From: Pseudoflavitalea sp. G-6-1-2
GTDB taxonomy: Bacteria > Bacteroidota > Bacteroidia > Chitinophagales > Chitinophagaceae
DNA length: 64,000 bases
Assembly: GCF_012927185.1 (NCBI RefSeq)
Contig: NZ_JABBGB010000002.1
Span: forward strand, 806,001 to 870,000
Reading direction: 5' to 3'
Numbering within the stretch: the stretch's first letter is position 1; every line of letters begins with the position of its first letter. The notes beneath the pieces are model-generated. The model was not told where the DNA came from. It did no database searches and saw nothing but the letters and a program-made list of their open reading frames with translations. The position numbers and the translations under genes are program-made. Below, piece by piece: positions 8,818 through 18,600 of the stretch.

Positions 8818-11800
8818 ATGATTGCTATGCGATTACTACCATTCCCGGTATTGGTTCTGTTACTGGCATGTTCATTTACTGCATTTGCCCAGAACAAAAG
8901 GATCACCGGAAAGATAACCTCAACCGACAAAGCTCCCCTCGCAGGCGTAACCATTCAGCTGAAAGGCACATCGCAGGTTACCACTTCAACAGACGACGGC
9001 TCCTACGCCATCAGTGTTCCATCCTCCGGAAAAGTTGTACTGGTTTTCTCTTCCGTAGGATTTGAAACACAGGAACAGACTGTATCCGACAACGAAAAAC
9101 TCGATGTACAATTAAAAGCGGATGCCAAAAATCTCACCGATGTTGTGGTGGTAGGATATGGCACGCAAAAGAAAACAGATCTCACCGGTTCCGTAGCATC
9201 ACTGCGCGGCGACAAACTCCGCGAAATGCCCGTGGTATCAGTGGAACAGGCCATGAGTGGGCGCATGCCCGGTGTGCAGGTGCAGCAGACTTCCGGCCAG
9301 CCCGGCGCAGGCATCAGCATCAGGATCCGTGGCGTGAGTTCCATAGCCGGCGGCAATGAACCGCTGTATGTGATCGATGGATTGCCGCAGTTCAATGATG
9401 ATGTTCGTGGTGCAAACGGAATGGCAAGCATCAACCCCTCCGACATCGAATCGATCGAGGTATTGAAAGATGCATCTGCAACTGCCATCTACGGTTCACG
9501 CGGCGCCAATGGCGTAGTGATGGTTACCACCCGAACCGGTAAAGCAGGCATTGCCCGCACTGTATTTGAAAGCTCTGTGGGTTTTCAGAAACTGAGAAAG
9601 AAAATGGAGATGATGAACAGTGAAGAATACCTCAGTTACACAAAAGCATTTTATGTAAACAATGGCGATGCATTGCCGGATGATTTTCCGAAAACCACTC
9701 CATCGGTAAGTACCGACTGGCAGGATGAAGTGTTCACCACTGGTCTGCTGCTCAACAACAGCCTCAGCGTAAGCGGCGGCAACGAGCGCAGCCGTTACTA
9801 CGTGAGTGGAGGATACTTCGATCAGAAAGGCATCATCCGCAACAGCGGATACAAACGCGGATCATTGCGCGTGAACCTCGATAACAAACTCAGTGATCGT
9901 TTCAATCTCAGCACCCGGCTCACCGTTTCCCGCGGTGTGCAGGATGGCTTCTCTCCTTCTCTCGGAGACAATACCCGCAACTTCGGAAAATCCGGCATGG
10001 GCTCTGTACTCCGCGCCCTGCCTACGGTTCCGGTGCGCAATGCTGATGGAACATACACAGATGTTACTCCCTATAAATTCAATGGCATCGATGCAGAGAA
10101 CCCTGTAGCGATGGCAGAAGAAGTGCTCGACAGAAATACCAATACGCGCATTCAGGGCGGTGTTGATCTGCGATCTGTGATCATCAAAGGATTGGTGAAC
10201 ACAACCCGCGTATCGGCCGACTACTACGTTATCCGCAGGGATCTCTACTATCCGCGCATCCTGCCAAGACTTGGGCAGGCCGCAGGTGTAGCGGAATTAG
10301 GCAACTACGATAAAACATCTGTACTCGTAGAGGACTTCCTCGAATACAAAAAAGATCTTACAGACAAACTCTCCCTCGAAGCCATCGCAGGTATGAGCTA
10401 TCAGAAAGAAAGATACAATACCACCGATCTGCTGGCATCCGGGTTTGTGAACGATCAGCAGAAGAACTACAATTTCAATTCAGCGAATACGGTGAGCAAA
10501 CCCCTTACAGCGGTTACAGAATCGGTGATCGTATCAGGGTTCGGAAGATTGCGACTTAACTATATGGACAGATACCTCGTGTCTGCCAGCATCCGCAGAG
10601 ATGGCGCATCGGTGTTTGCAGAGAATAACAAATTTGGTGTGTTCCCATCTGTATCAGCCGCATGGCGGGTTTCAGAAGAAGCTTTCATGAAAGAATTGCT
10701 TTGGGTATCTAATTTAAAACTGAGAGCAAGCTGGGGTAAGTCCGGCAACCCGGCCATCAAACCTTATCAATCGCTGTTGCTGGGCCGGTCGGTGAATACG
10801 AGTCAGGGTGGCGGTACAGGACAGGTAGTGGGTCTCACACCAACATTCCCTAACCCGAATCTGAAATGGGAAACCACTGCGCAAACCAACTTCGGCATCG
10901 ATGCCGGCTTCTTCAATGAGCGGCTTCGTTTCAGTGTAGATTATTATGTGAAAACAACCAAAGACCTGCTGGCTCTGGTGCAATTGCCACCTTCAGCAGG
11001 TGTGGGTGCGGGAATCGGAACAGGCGCCAGCCAGATCATCGACAACGTAGGTGAGATCGAGAATAAAGGATGGGAATTCACACTTGGTGCAAACATCGTT
11101 AACACAGCAGACTGGAGCGTGACCATCGACGTGAATCTTTCTACCAACAAGAATCTCGTAACAAAAACGCTGGATGGAAAAGATGTGCCAACAGCAGCCG
11201 GGGGCGATGATGCCTCAGGAGCTGTGAGCATCATTCGCCAGGGCTATCCGCTCTCTGTATTCTATGGGCCCAAATTCACTGGTCTCGATAAAGATGGCGT
11301 GCCACAGTACGAAAACCTGAACAACGATTTCAATCAGCAGGGCCGCCCTGTGATCAATGCTTCGGACAACCAGATCCTCGGCAGTCCCTACCCGGACCTG
11401 ATCTACGGGTTCAGTCCAACAGTGAAGTACAAGCGCATTACGCTCAGCTCAGTGTGGGCAGGCGTGAGCGGATCATTGATCAACAACCGTAATCTGGTGG
11501 AGATGGTGAATCCCAGCCCTGCCAATCAGTTCAATAAAATGAAGGCCGTACTGGAGTACTATCCAAGACCGAGCCTGCTGGCGGCGAATGAACACAGAAC
11601 ATCGGATCGTTTTCTGGAGAGCGGAGATTTCTTCCGTCTGCGGAATATTCGCCTCGATTACAATGTGCCGTTGAAATCGAAAGCGGTGAAGAATCTGAAT
11701 GTGTATATCAGCGCGCAGAATCTGCTTACGTGGACGAACTATTCAGGGTACGATCCCGAAGTGAATTCGTTCAACGGCAACGACAGAAGGCAGGGTGTGG

Positions 11801-11859
11801 ATCTCGGATCTTATCCCAGCGCTAAAACCTATAATCTCGGAATAGGACTCACTTTCTGA
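8818..11859 (+). CDS. SusC/RagA-family TonB-linked outer membrane transporter
   Basis: This is a 1013-residue TonB-dependent outer membrane transporter of the SusC type, which imports glycans or other large nutrients with a SusD lipoprotein lid. There is a signal peptide (about residues 1-24, ending in AFAQ) and a carboxypeptidase regulatory-like domain (about 28-105, from ITGKI). The plug domain runs from about 112 to 225 and opens with the characteristic VVVVGYGTQKKTDLTGSV; a C-terminal beta barrel ends in an aromatic residue (LTF). The start could be 8818 or 8827. The next gene is the SusD partner, 25 bp downstream. No glycoside hydrolase is adjacent, so the substrate is unknown. Confidence 0.95.
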   Translation: MIAMRLLPFPVLVLLLACSFTAFAQNKRITGKITSTDKAPLAGVTIQLKGTSQVTTSTDDGSYAISVPSSGKVVLVFSSVGFETQEQTVSDNEKLDVQLKADAKNLTDVVVVGYGTQKKTDLTGSVASLRGDKLREMPVVSVEQAMSGRMPGVQVQQTSGQPGAGISIRIRGVSSIAGGNEPLYVIDGLPQFNDDVRGANGMASINPSDIESIEVLKDASATAIYGSRGANGVVMVTTRTGKAGIARTVFESSVGFQKLRKKMEMMNSEEYLSYTKAFYVNNGDALPDDFPKTTPSVSTDWQDEVFTTGLLLNNSLSVSGGNERSRYYVSGGYFDQKGIIRNSGYKRGSLRVNLDNKLSDRFNLSTRLTVSRGVQDGFSPSLGDNTRNFGKSGMGSVLRALPTVPVRNADGTYTDVTPYKFNGIDAENPVAMAEEVLDRNTNTRIQGGVDLRSVIIKGLVNTTRVSADYYVIRRDLYYPRILPRLGQAAGVAELGNYDKTSVLVEDFLEYKKDLTDKLSLEAIAGMSYQKERYNTTDLLASGFVNDQQKNYNFNSANTVSKPLTAVTESVIVSGFGRLRLNYMDRYLVSASIRRDGASVFAENNKFGVFPSVSAAWRVSEEAFMKELLWVSNLKLRASWGKSGNPAIKPYQSLLLGRSVNTSQGGGTGQVVGLTPTFPNPNLKWETTAQTNFGIDAGFFNERLRFSVDYYVKTTKDLLALVQLPPSAGVGAGIGTGASQIIDNVGEIENKGWEFTLGANIVNTADWSVTIDVNLSTNKNLVTKTLDGKDVPTAAGGDDASGAVSIIRQGYPLSVFYGPKFTGLDKDGVPQYENLNNDFNQQGRPVINASDNQILGSPYPDLIYGFSPTVKYKRITLSSVWAGVSGSLINNRNLVEMVNPSPANQFNKMKAVLEYYPRPSLLAANEHRTSDRFLESGDFFRLRNIRLDYNVPLKSKAVKNLNVYISAQNLLTWTNYSGYDPEVNSFNGNDRRQGVDLGSYPSAKTYNLGIGLTF

Positions 11860-11884
11860 TTGGCAACACATTAAAAAGAAGTTT

Positions 11885-13375
11885 ATGAAACGATATAGCA
11901 TAATCATCACAGTTATACTGCTGCTCATCACATCGATAGCAGAGACCGGATGCGAGAAGATGCTGGATGAGAGTCCGAAGTCTTCCATCAGTCTGGGTAA
12001 ACTCGATCCCGGTGTTCTCGAACAAACACTTATCGGCATCTATGAGCCGCTTACACGCAGTCGCGGCAGGCTTTGGGAATCCACCATCGGACTGGGTTTC
12101 GAGCTGATGGCAGAATATGCCGATGCCGGCGGCAGCAGCCAGCAAAGCTGGAGCAATTACAACAATCTCATGAACAGCAATACAGCGCTGAATCAGCCAT
12201 GGACAACACTGTACGAATCAATCGGCAGGGCCAATTCGCTGATCGTAACGCTGGATGAAGACAAAGCCCTCACAGAAGATCTCCGCAACAGAGCATATGG
12301 AGAGGCCTATTTCGTAAGGGCGCTGTGTTTTTATTTTGCAGTGCGCACATTCGGGAAATTCCCGATGCGGCTGAAACCGATCCTCAATGCGCGTGATGTA
12401 TCTCTTTCCAGTTCAGACATTCCGGTGATCTACGATCAGATCATCAAAGACCTGAAATTCGCGGAGAACGTGCTGCCCAAAACAGTACCTGCTGCCAATG
12501 CAGGCCGTGCCACTGCAGGAGCAGCCAAAACAATGCTGGCCGATGTATATCTCACCATGAAAGACTACCCGAATGCGAGGATCAAATCAAAAGAAGTGAT
12601 GGACAGCAAAGCAGATTATGGTTATGATCTTGAAGCATCACTTGCAACCGTGTACTCACCTACTCTGCCCACCAATAAAGAAGATGTATTCTCGCTTAAA
12701 TTCTCACAGATCATCAATGGCGGGAATTTCATGGCTTCTTACTGGGCAGACTCCAAAGCCAAACAGGCCGGATATTCCATCAGCGGCAATAAGTTTGGAG
12801 GCGTCACATCCAATGCACCGTTAATTAAAAACTGGGACCCGAATGATCTCCGTAAGAAATTCAGTTTGTACAATACTTACCTGATCAACGGAGTGGTAAC
12901 AAATGCAGAGCTGGATACGGATTACGATCTCCGCATGGGTAAGTTCAAAGATCCTAATGCGCCTATCGATACCGGCAATGGCAACGACTTGTATATGTAT
13001 CGTTATCCGGATGTGCTGCTGATTTTTGCAGAAGCGGAGAACAAGGTGAATGGCCCTACAGCAGCTGCGTACGATGCCATCAATCAGGTGAGAAGAAGAG
13101 CTTACGGATTACCGGTGAATACGCCCAGCAATGTATCGGATCTCAGCGGATTAGACCAGACTCAATTCGATGATATGGTGTTCCGCGAAAGAGGATACGA
13201 ATTCATCGGAGAAGCAAAGCGCTGGTTCGATCTCGTTAGAACCGACAGGGTAAATTCCATCCTTACCGAAGTGAGAGCCAATATTCTTCATCCGAACCGC
13301 AAACCAACTCCCACGAGAACAACATTCCTCATTCCCGATGTTGAAGTGGCCAATAATCCGGCAGCGGGAAAATAG
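11885..13375 (+). CDS. SusD/RagB-family nutrient-binding lipoprotein
   Basis: This 496-residue outer-surface lipoprotein works as the lid of the preceding SusC transporter. The N-terminus is a lipoprotein signal with a Cys at position 23 (AETGC). A SusD-like N-terminal domain with TPR helices follows, with the signature AYFVRALCFYFAVRTFG at about residues 140-156. The C-terminal part carries the RagB/SusD segment YPDVLLIFAEAENKV and the final FRERGYEFIGEAKRWFDLVR motif. Length and position are normal. A terminator follows within 25 bp, so susC-susD form one unit here. Confidence 0.95.
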   Translation: MKRYSIIITVILLLITSIAETGCEKMLDESPKSSISLGKLDPGVLEQTLIGIYEPLTRSRGRLWESTIGLGFELMAEYADAGGSSQQSWSNYNNLMNSNTALNQPWTTLYESIGRANSLIVTLDEDKALTEDLRNRAYGEAYFVRALCFYFAVRTFGKFPMRLKPILNARDVSLSSSDIPVIYDQIIKDLKFAENVLPKTVPAANAGRATAGAAKTMLADVYLTMKDYPNARIKSKEVMDSKADYGYDLEASLATVYSPTLPTNKEDVFSLKFSQIINGGNFMASYWADSKAKQAGYSISGNKFGGVTSNAPLIKNWDPNDLRKKFSLYNTYLINGVVTNAELDTDYDLRMGKFKDPNAPIDTGNGNDLYMYRYPDVLLIFAEAENKVNGPTAAAYDAINQVRRRAYGLPVNTPSNVSDLSGLDQTQFDDMVFRERGYEFIGEAKRWFDLVRTDRVNSILTEVRANILHPNRKPTPTRTTFLIPDVEVANNPAAGK

Positions 13376-13396
13376 AGCCTGCTATATTTGAGTGAG

Positions 13397-13430
13397 AACC
13401 GGACCAGCATTGAGCTGCTCCGGTTTTTTC
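13397..13430 (+). terminator. rho-independent terminator after susD
   Basis: AACCGGA at 13397-13403 pairs with TCCGGTT at 13419-13425, followed directly by a T run. It closes the susC-susD unit. Confidence 0.75.
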
Positions 13431-13527
13431 ATTTGCGGATAACCGCCACACCTGCATCGTGCAAAGATTACCGGTAGCGCCGAACATGAATAATTTTTCC
13501 TATATTCATTTTGCAATCAAACCCACT

Positions 13528-14262
13528 ATGGATCGTAAACTTTCTGCCTGGCATAGTCCGGCATTGAACAAGAGCATGCCCATTGCAACGTATGGCTTCT
13601 ATGGCTATGCCTTGCTGCTGATTCCAACGGCGGCAGCGGATTATCTTGAATATGAGCGGTTTCAGCTGATAGACTCGCTGGCGCCGCATATCGATGCAGG
13701 CAGGGTAAAGGTTTTTTCCATCGACAGCATCAACAACGAAAGCTGGATGAATCAACAGATGGAACCGCGCGATAAAGCAGTACGCCATCAGCAGTGGAAC
13801 CAGTATGTGCTCGAAGAAGTGATCCCATACATCCGGCAACAGACGAGCGAAGAGACACCCATCCTCACCTGTGGCGCATCTTTCGGGGCATTGCACAGCG
13901 CCAATCTGTTTTTCAAAAGACCCGATCTGATAAACGGATGCATCGCCATGAGCGGCGTGTATTCACTCACTGAATATACCCGCGGGTATTTTGATGATGA
14001 TGTTTATTTCAATAGTCCTGCCCACTACCTTCCTAACCTGAACGATCATGCGATACTGGAACAGATCAGGAAGAGCAATCATATCCATATTTTGTCGGGA
14101 AGCGGTGCCTATGAAGATCCGAATGCTGCGAGGCAGCTGGCGGGAATATTGCAAAGCAAAGGGATCGGGCACGAACTGAATATCTGGGGGCCTGAATGGT
14201 CGCACGACTGGCCTACCTGGAGAGCGATGCTACCAAACGACCTACACGCCATTCACTTCTAG
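13528..14262 (+). CDS. putative esterase (alpha/beta hydrolase fold)
   Basis: This 244-residue serine hydrolase belongs to the esterase D/Fes-like group. The nucleophile elbow is GASFG with Ser118, and a late His (WSHDWPTW, about residue 229) is a good candidate for the catalytic base. Further typical blocks are FPTAAADYLEYERF-like LIPTAAADYLEYE near residue 31 and FNSPAHYLPNL. I prefer the ATG at 13528 (MDRKLSAWHSP) because family members begin at this motif; an ATG at 13486 is in frame. The natural substrate is not evident. Its 3' end overlaps the convergent aat gene by 21 bp. Confidence 0.82.
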   Translation: MDRKLSAWHSPALNKSMPIATYGFYGYALLLIPTAAADYLEYERFQLIDSLAPHIDAGRVKVFSIDSINNESWMNQQMEPRDKAVRHQQWNQYVLEEVIPYIRQQTSEETPILTCGASFGALHSANLFFKRPDLINGCIAMSGVYSLTEYTRGYFDDDVYFNSPAHYLPNLNDHAILEQIRKSNHIHILSGSGAYEDPNAARQLAGILQSKGIGHELNIWGPEWSHDWPTWRAMLPNDLHAIHF

Positions 14263-14889
14263 CAGGTGCAGAAAATGATCGCGGGGAATCATGCGCGCAC
14301 CAAGGCTTTCGAGGTGTGCAGTGTACACCTGGCAGTCGATCAGTTTCACTCCTTCACCGATCAGTTGCTGCGCATAACTGAGAAACGCAAACTTGCTGGC
14401 ATTGCTTTGTTTGCTGAACATGCTTTCGCCGAAGAAAACATTTCCCATCCTGATGCCATACAGTCCGCCTACCAGTTCGCCATCTTTCCATGCTTCTGCA
14501 CTATGAGCAAGGCCTTCGTGATGAAGCGCGGTATATGAATTGAGTACATCGCTGGTGATCCAGGTGCCGTTCTGGCCTTCGCGCGAGATCTGCTGGCAGT
14601 TGCGGATCACTTCACAGAAAGCAGTATTTGTTTTGAACTCGAATGTATTTTTTCTGAAAAGTTGCAGCATGCTTTTGCTGATGCGGAGCTCTTCGGGAAA
14701 GAGCACGAAACGTGGATCGGGACACCACCAGAGAATGTATTGTCCTTCGTACCAGGGGAAGATGCCCGACCGGTAGGCAAGCCGCAGCCTTGCGAGTGAA
14801 AGATCTCCACCCACGGCCAATAATCCATCCGGTTCCGCCATATGGACCGGTGGAAAATAGAGCTTACTGTCCAGTGCAAATAAGGGCAT
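14242..14889 (-). CDS. aat: leucyl/phenylalanyl-tRNA--protein transferase
   Basis: This 215-residue enzyme transfers Leu or Phe from aminoacyl-tRNA to the N-terminus of proteins that begin with Arg or Lys, making N-degrons that ClpS delivers to ClpAP. Conserved blocks are GLLAVGGDLS, YRSGIFPWY, WWCPDPR, GTWITSDVLNSY, ESMFSKQSNASKFA and the C-terminal LIDCQVYTAHLESLGA. It lies 16 bp downstream of clpS on the same strand, so the substrate-making enzyme and the adaptor are co-expressed. The length is normal for the shorter Bacteroidetes form. Confidence 0.95.
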   Translation of the reverse strand: MPLFALDSKLYFPPVHMAEPDGLLAVGGDLSLARLRLAYRSGIFPWYEGQYILWWCPDPRFVLFPEELRISKSMLQLFRKNTFEFKTNTAFCEVIRNCQQISREGQNGTWITSDVLNSYTALHHEGLAHSAEAWKDGELVGGLYGIRMGNVFFGESMFSKQSNASKFAFLSYAQQLIGEGVKLIDCQVYTAHLESLGARMIPRDHFLHLLEVNGV

Positions 14890-14905
14890 AGCTGGCTGCA
14901 GGAAG

Positions 14906-15205
14906 TTATTGAGCTGCTACTTCGATAGTGGCGCCGATACCTCTGTCTGTAATGGCATCGCAATGGGGTTTGAGCTCCTCGTAGGTTCCGTTTTTCACAG
15001 CGTACTTTCCCTGAAAGTGAATGATGTAGGCGCATTGCTCGGCCTGTTCAGCTGTGTGGCCGCAAACTTCCATGAGGGTTTCGATCACCCATTCGAAAGT
15101 ATTCACTTCATCATTCCACACAATCAGGTTACAGGGCTCTTCTGCACTGGTCAATACGTCCGAATCATCTTCTTCATAAGGCCTGGTAGGTCCGTCAAAT
15201 GCCAT
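14906..15205 (-). CDS. clpS: ATP-dependent Clp protease adaptor ClpS
   Basis: This 99-residue adaptor recognises N-degron residues and hands substrates to the Clp protease. The conserved fold is visible as NLIVWNDEVNTFEWVIETL (residues about 26-44) with the substrate-pocket Asn-Asp, and a C-terminal strand ending in GIGATIEVA. It is the first gene of the clpS-aat unit, has a well-matched promoter just upstream, and starts at an ATG about 16 bp after the predicted transcription start. Confidence 0.95.
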   Translation of the reverse strand: MAFDGPTRPYEEDDSDVLTSAEEPCNLIVWNDEVNTFEWVIETLMEVCGHTAEQAEQCAYIIHFQGKYAVKNGTYEELKPHCDAITDRGIGATIEVAAQ

Positions 15206-15226
15206 AGTATCTGTTTATAGGTGGTA

Positions 15227-15256
15227 CAAAGTTATTAAAATAAGACAAGGCTGCAA
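15227..15256 (-). promoter_or_regulatory. promoter of clpS-aat
   Basis: On the minus strand a TTG box at 15254-15256 is followed after 19 bp by TAACTTTG at 15227-15234, the Bacteroidetes housekeeping consensus. It gives a short leader before the clpS ATG at 15205. Confidence 0.7.
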
Positions 15257-15352
15257 GAGAGGGAAAACCGGAATTATTCCGGGATATGGGGATGTTATCG
15301 GTTCATACTGATGGGGTTGAGAAAAAAAATGTAGAGTTTTTTTGCCAAAAAT

Positions 15353-15382
15353 TTGGTGGAAATATTCCAATCCCTATCTTTG
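15353..15382 (+). promoter_or_regulatory. promoter of tRNA-Val
   Basis: A TTG box at 15353-15355, a 19-bp spacer and TATCTTTG at 15375-15382 match the Bacteroidetes consensus. The tRNA begins 32 bp after the box. Confidence 0.7.
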
Positions 15383-15414
15383 CACTCCCAAACGAACAAA
15401 GGGATACAAAAAAA

Positions 15415-15489
15415 GGGAGTTTAGCTCAGCTGGTTCAGAGCATCTGCCTTACAAGCAGAGGGTCGGCGGTTCGAACCCGTCAACTCCCA
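15415..15489 (+). tRNA. tRNA-Val (anticodon TAC)
   Basis: The acceptor stem GGGAGTT (15415-15421) pairs with AACTCCC (15482-15488), followed by discriminator A; CCA is not encoded. The D-arm carries AGCTCAGCTGGT. The anticodon stem TCTGC/GCAGA encloses the loop CTTACAA with anticodon TAC at 15450-15452. The T-arm holds GGTTCGAA. All arms are intact. The 3' end is partly duplicated about 5.2 kb downstream, beyond the helicase gene, which suggests this tRNA was an integration target. Confidence 0.96.
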
Positions 15490-15495
15490 CAGAAG

Positions 15496-15527
15496 AAGGA
15501 AGTACAGAATTGTGCTTCCTTTTTTTA
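15496..15527 (+). terminator. terminator of tRNA-Val
   Basis: An 11-bp hairpin (AAGGAAGTACA at 15496-15506 with TGTGCTTCCTT at 15511-15521, one G-T pair, GAAT loop) ends in a T run. It lies 7 bp after the tRNA. Confidence 0.8.
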
Positions 15528-15653
15528 TTAGACGAAAAGCCGCGTTCGGTGCGAATAGAGGCTCTCCCTTTAAAAGTGAATTTTTCCAGGAAGGTCGAAC
15601 CATTGGAGAAGATTATTCCCGCATAGGGGCAAATGGGAATGCTACATAAGGAC

Positions 15654-18600
15654 TTACACTTTTTTCAACAGCAATTCAGGTAGGATTATTTTCGATTCCT
15701 TGTCCTTTGCATCATCTTTCCAGTACACAATAAAGTTTACTTTGGCTTCGGCAATATAGAATCCTTTATCAGCACGCTCTTTCAAAACAACCCTGAATTT
15801 TTGGGAGTATTTACAAACCAGGTCGCCATGGGAATTTCCCAGTCCTTCTTCCAGTATTTGAAGGGATGCCCCGCTATGAAGATTGTTTATTCGATGTTGT
15901 ACAAATTCAAAATAGCCCAATTGCACATCCCGGTGCGTGAGAAAAATGGCTACTTGTTGAGGTTCATGGTAAGAGTTTCGATCTTCTTTATAGACTAGTT
16001 CTTCTGAATAAAAAGGCTTTAAATAATTGCCAGTGTAATGTATCGATAAATTTGTCTTGGCTCGGGTGATGGCTACATAAAATTGTCGTTTATCCTCATC
16101 GGTTTCTGGGTTAAAGTTTCTTAATAACAGGTAAATATTATCAAACTCTTTTCCTTTCGCTTTATGAATAGTGGAAGCATATACTACCTCAGAATCTATA
16201 CTCAGAAAATCTTCCACTTTTGATTCAAATAGGAAAGACTTCCAATCGCTCTTGTATTTCCTCGCCGTATTTACAACTTCAAAAGATTTGATCAATGCAT
16301 TCACCAGTTCCTTCTTTGCACTGGCATTGATATGTGCATTTAACTGGCGTTTTGCATTTATCCAGTCCTCTTCTGTTATCAATGGAGTGTCAGTGTTGCC
16401 GTTGATGATATCCGAAAAATAACGCAGCTCATATAAATTACTCAAACTAAATCCATCATTCGATTGAATCACTTTTGCCTGCACACCCCGTAGCAATAAC
16501 AAACCAGCCAGTAACATGGCATCTTCATTTGTTTTGGTAAGCACACAGGTGGAGCCTGAAAGTGCCGCTTTGCTGATAAGATCCGAAACGGGAACAATCA
16601 AGTTGTTAGTTGCATATGCCGCTATTTCGATTTGTCCGTTTCCCCGTTGTTTCGCAAAACATGCCTCGGTTTTCAACCGGTTATTAATTGTCGTAGCCCA
16701 GGTGTTGGCAAATGAAACGATATTTTCTTTGCTCCGGTAGTTTTCTGTTAACTCATATTTAACTGCGGCTTTTTCGGTAATCAGTTGTTGCATGTATACT
16801 GCATCCGCGCCCCTGAATCCATAGATGTTCTGGTCGTCATCCCCCACGAGTATGACCCGCATTTCTTCATTTTGTTCCATCAGTCCCTTTACCAGTTCAT
16901 ACTCTTCCTTATTCATATCCTGTGCCTCATCTACCACCAACACGGTTTTGGTAATCCGAAAAGTTTCAATTTCACCTGATCTTATTTTTTCTACAGCCGT
17001 ATTGATAATGTTTCCTGCTTCTAACAGGGTCCCAACTCTTCCAAGAAGGTCGAAACAGTAAGAGTGAAAAGTTTTTATTTCAATAAAGTTAGCCGCATTG
17101 CCGATGAGTTCAATAAGGCGCTTTTTAAATTCAGTGGCGGCGGCTCTTGAGAAAGTAAGCATCAGTAATTGCTCATGCTTAACATCTTCGGTTAGCAGAA
17201 GAGAAGCCAGCTTGTGCACCAGCAACCTAGTTTTACCACTCCCAGGACCGGCAGCAACTACAATATATTGATTAGCCGAGTCATTAATAATTTGCAATTG
17301 AGCCGGGGATAAAGCTCCGAACAATTTCATGAACTTTTCCGGCGTTAAGGTTCGTTTGATTTCATCTTGACGACTACCCGGAAAATATTTTGATAAAAAA
17401 GACGAATAATTCAGCCTGAAATAATCATCTACAAATTGCAATGCTTCATTATAATTGCGAATCATTTTTTTAGCATATTCCCCAACTATATGAATCTGCT
17501 GAACTTTTTGCTGGTAAAACTGCTTTAACTTTTCATAATCACTCTCTTTATATTGTATCCGGTTGTTCTTTTCTACTCGGTCAATGGTGAGTTTATTATG
17601 GACTACCAGAAATCCGCCTTCAATCTTAATGGCCTCAATTCTTGAGAGGTAAAACAGGGTGTCTTCTATATCGTCAAAAGTAGCTTTTGAAAAAAACATT
17701 CCCAGCTCTTTTTCTGCCATCTCCTTTAATTCCTGTACCGAAAATTCAATTAACACCTCCTCTTGTTTATTATCCGCACCTGATAATTCTGTCGCTTTTT
17801 TGTAGAGGTACTCTGTAACCAGCTTTGCAAACAAATGACGTTTCTCCTGTTTTTCCCGAAACTCAGATCTGTCAATAAACAAAGATATCTGTACATGATT
17901 CCTGGAATATTCGAGATTTTGTCGCTTAATCCAGTTTTTGATCGACCAGAAGTTAATGATAGTCTTAAGCTTGTTGAGAGAACTATCTTTGACACCTGAT
18001 TGAAGAAACAATTCGATGATTTCTTTTAAATGATACTCTGCTTCTCCGTCTTTTAGTTGTGCCAGTAAAAGTTCTTCCTGCTTTCTGAAGCTTTCCACAA
18101 TGGTTAATGACTTATTAACCGAATCTGCTTTTTTTATGAATGCGGTGAGATCTCTTGCCTGTGCTAATATTTTTTCTTCCCGCATCAATTCAATGATGCG
18201 GATCACTTCTTCTTTTACGATTCCTAACTGGTCAGAGATATAGTCTATCCTAGATTCAGCAATTTCGTCAGTGGAAAGTCTTTTACTTTTACTTGAAAAC
18301 AATTTTTTGATGATGCGAACTGCTTTTACTTTTTGTATATCTGAAAATTTTTCGGAGGAATTGATTTTACCAATGGCTTCCTGCGCATTTTTACTAAGAA
18401 TACTGTTAGCGAAAATTCTAGGCATATTTTGCCCACGCTTCAAGTAACCGGCATCTTCCAGGGCTGCAATGGCTGTAGTTACTCTTGTTTCGATTTCGAC
18501 GACACCATCATCCCATCCTGCCTTCCTGGCAATCTCTAACGCAGAATTGGATGCCTTATCCCTTGTTTTCGTTAACTCTTTAATTGCTTTCCAGATTTGA

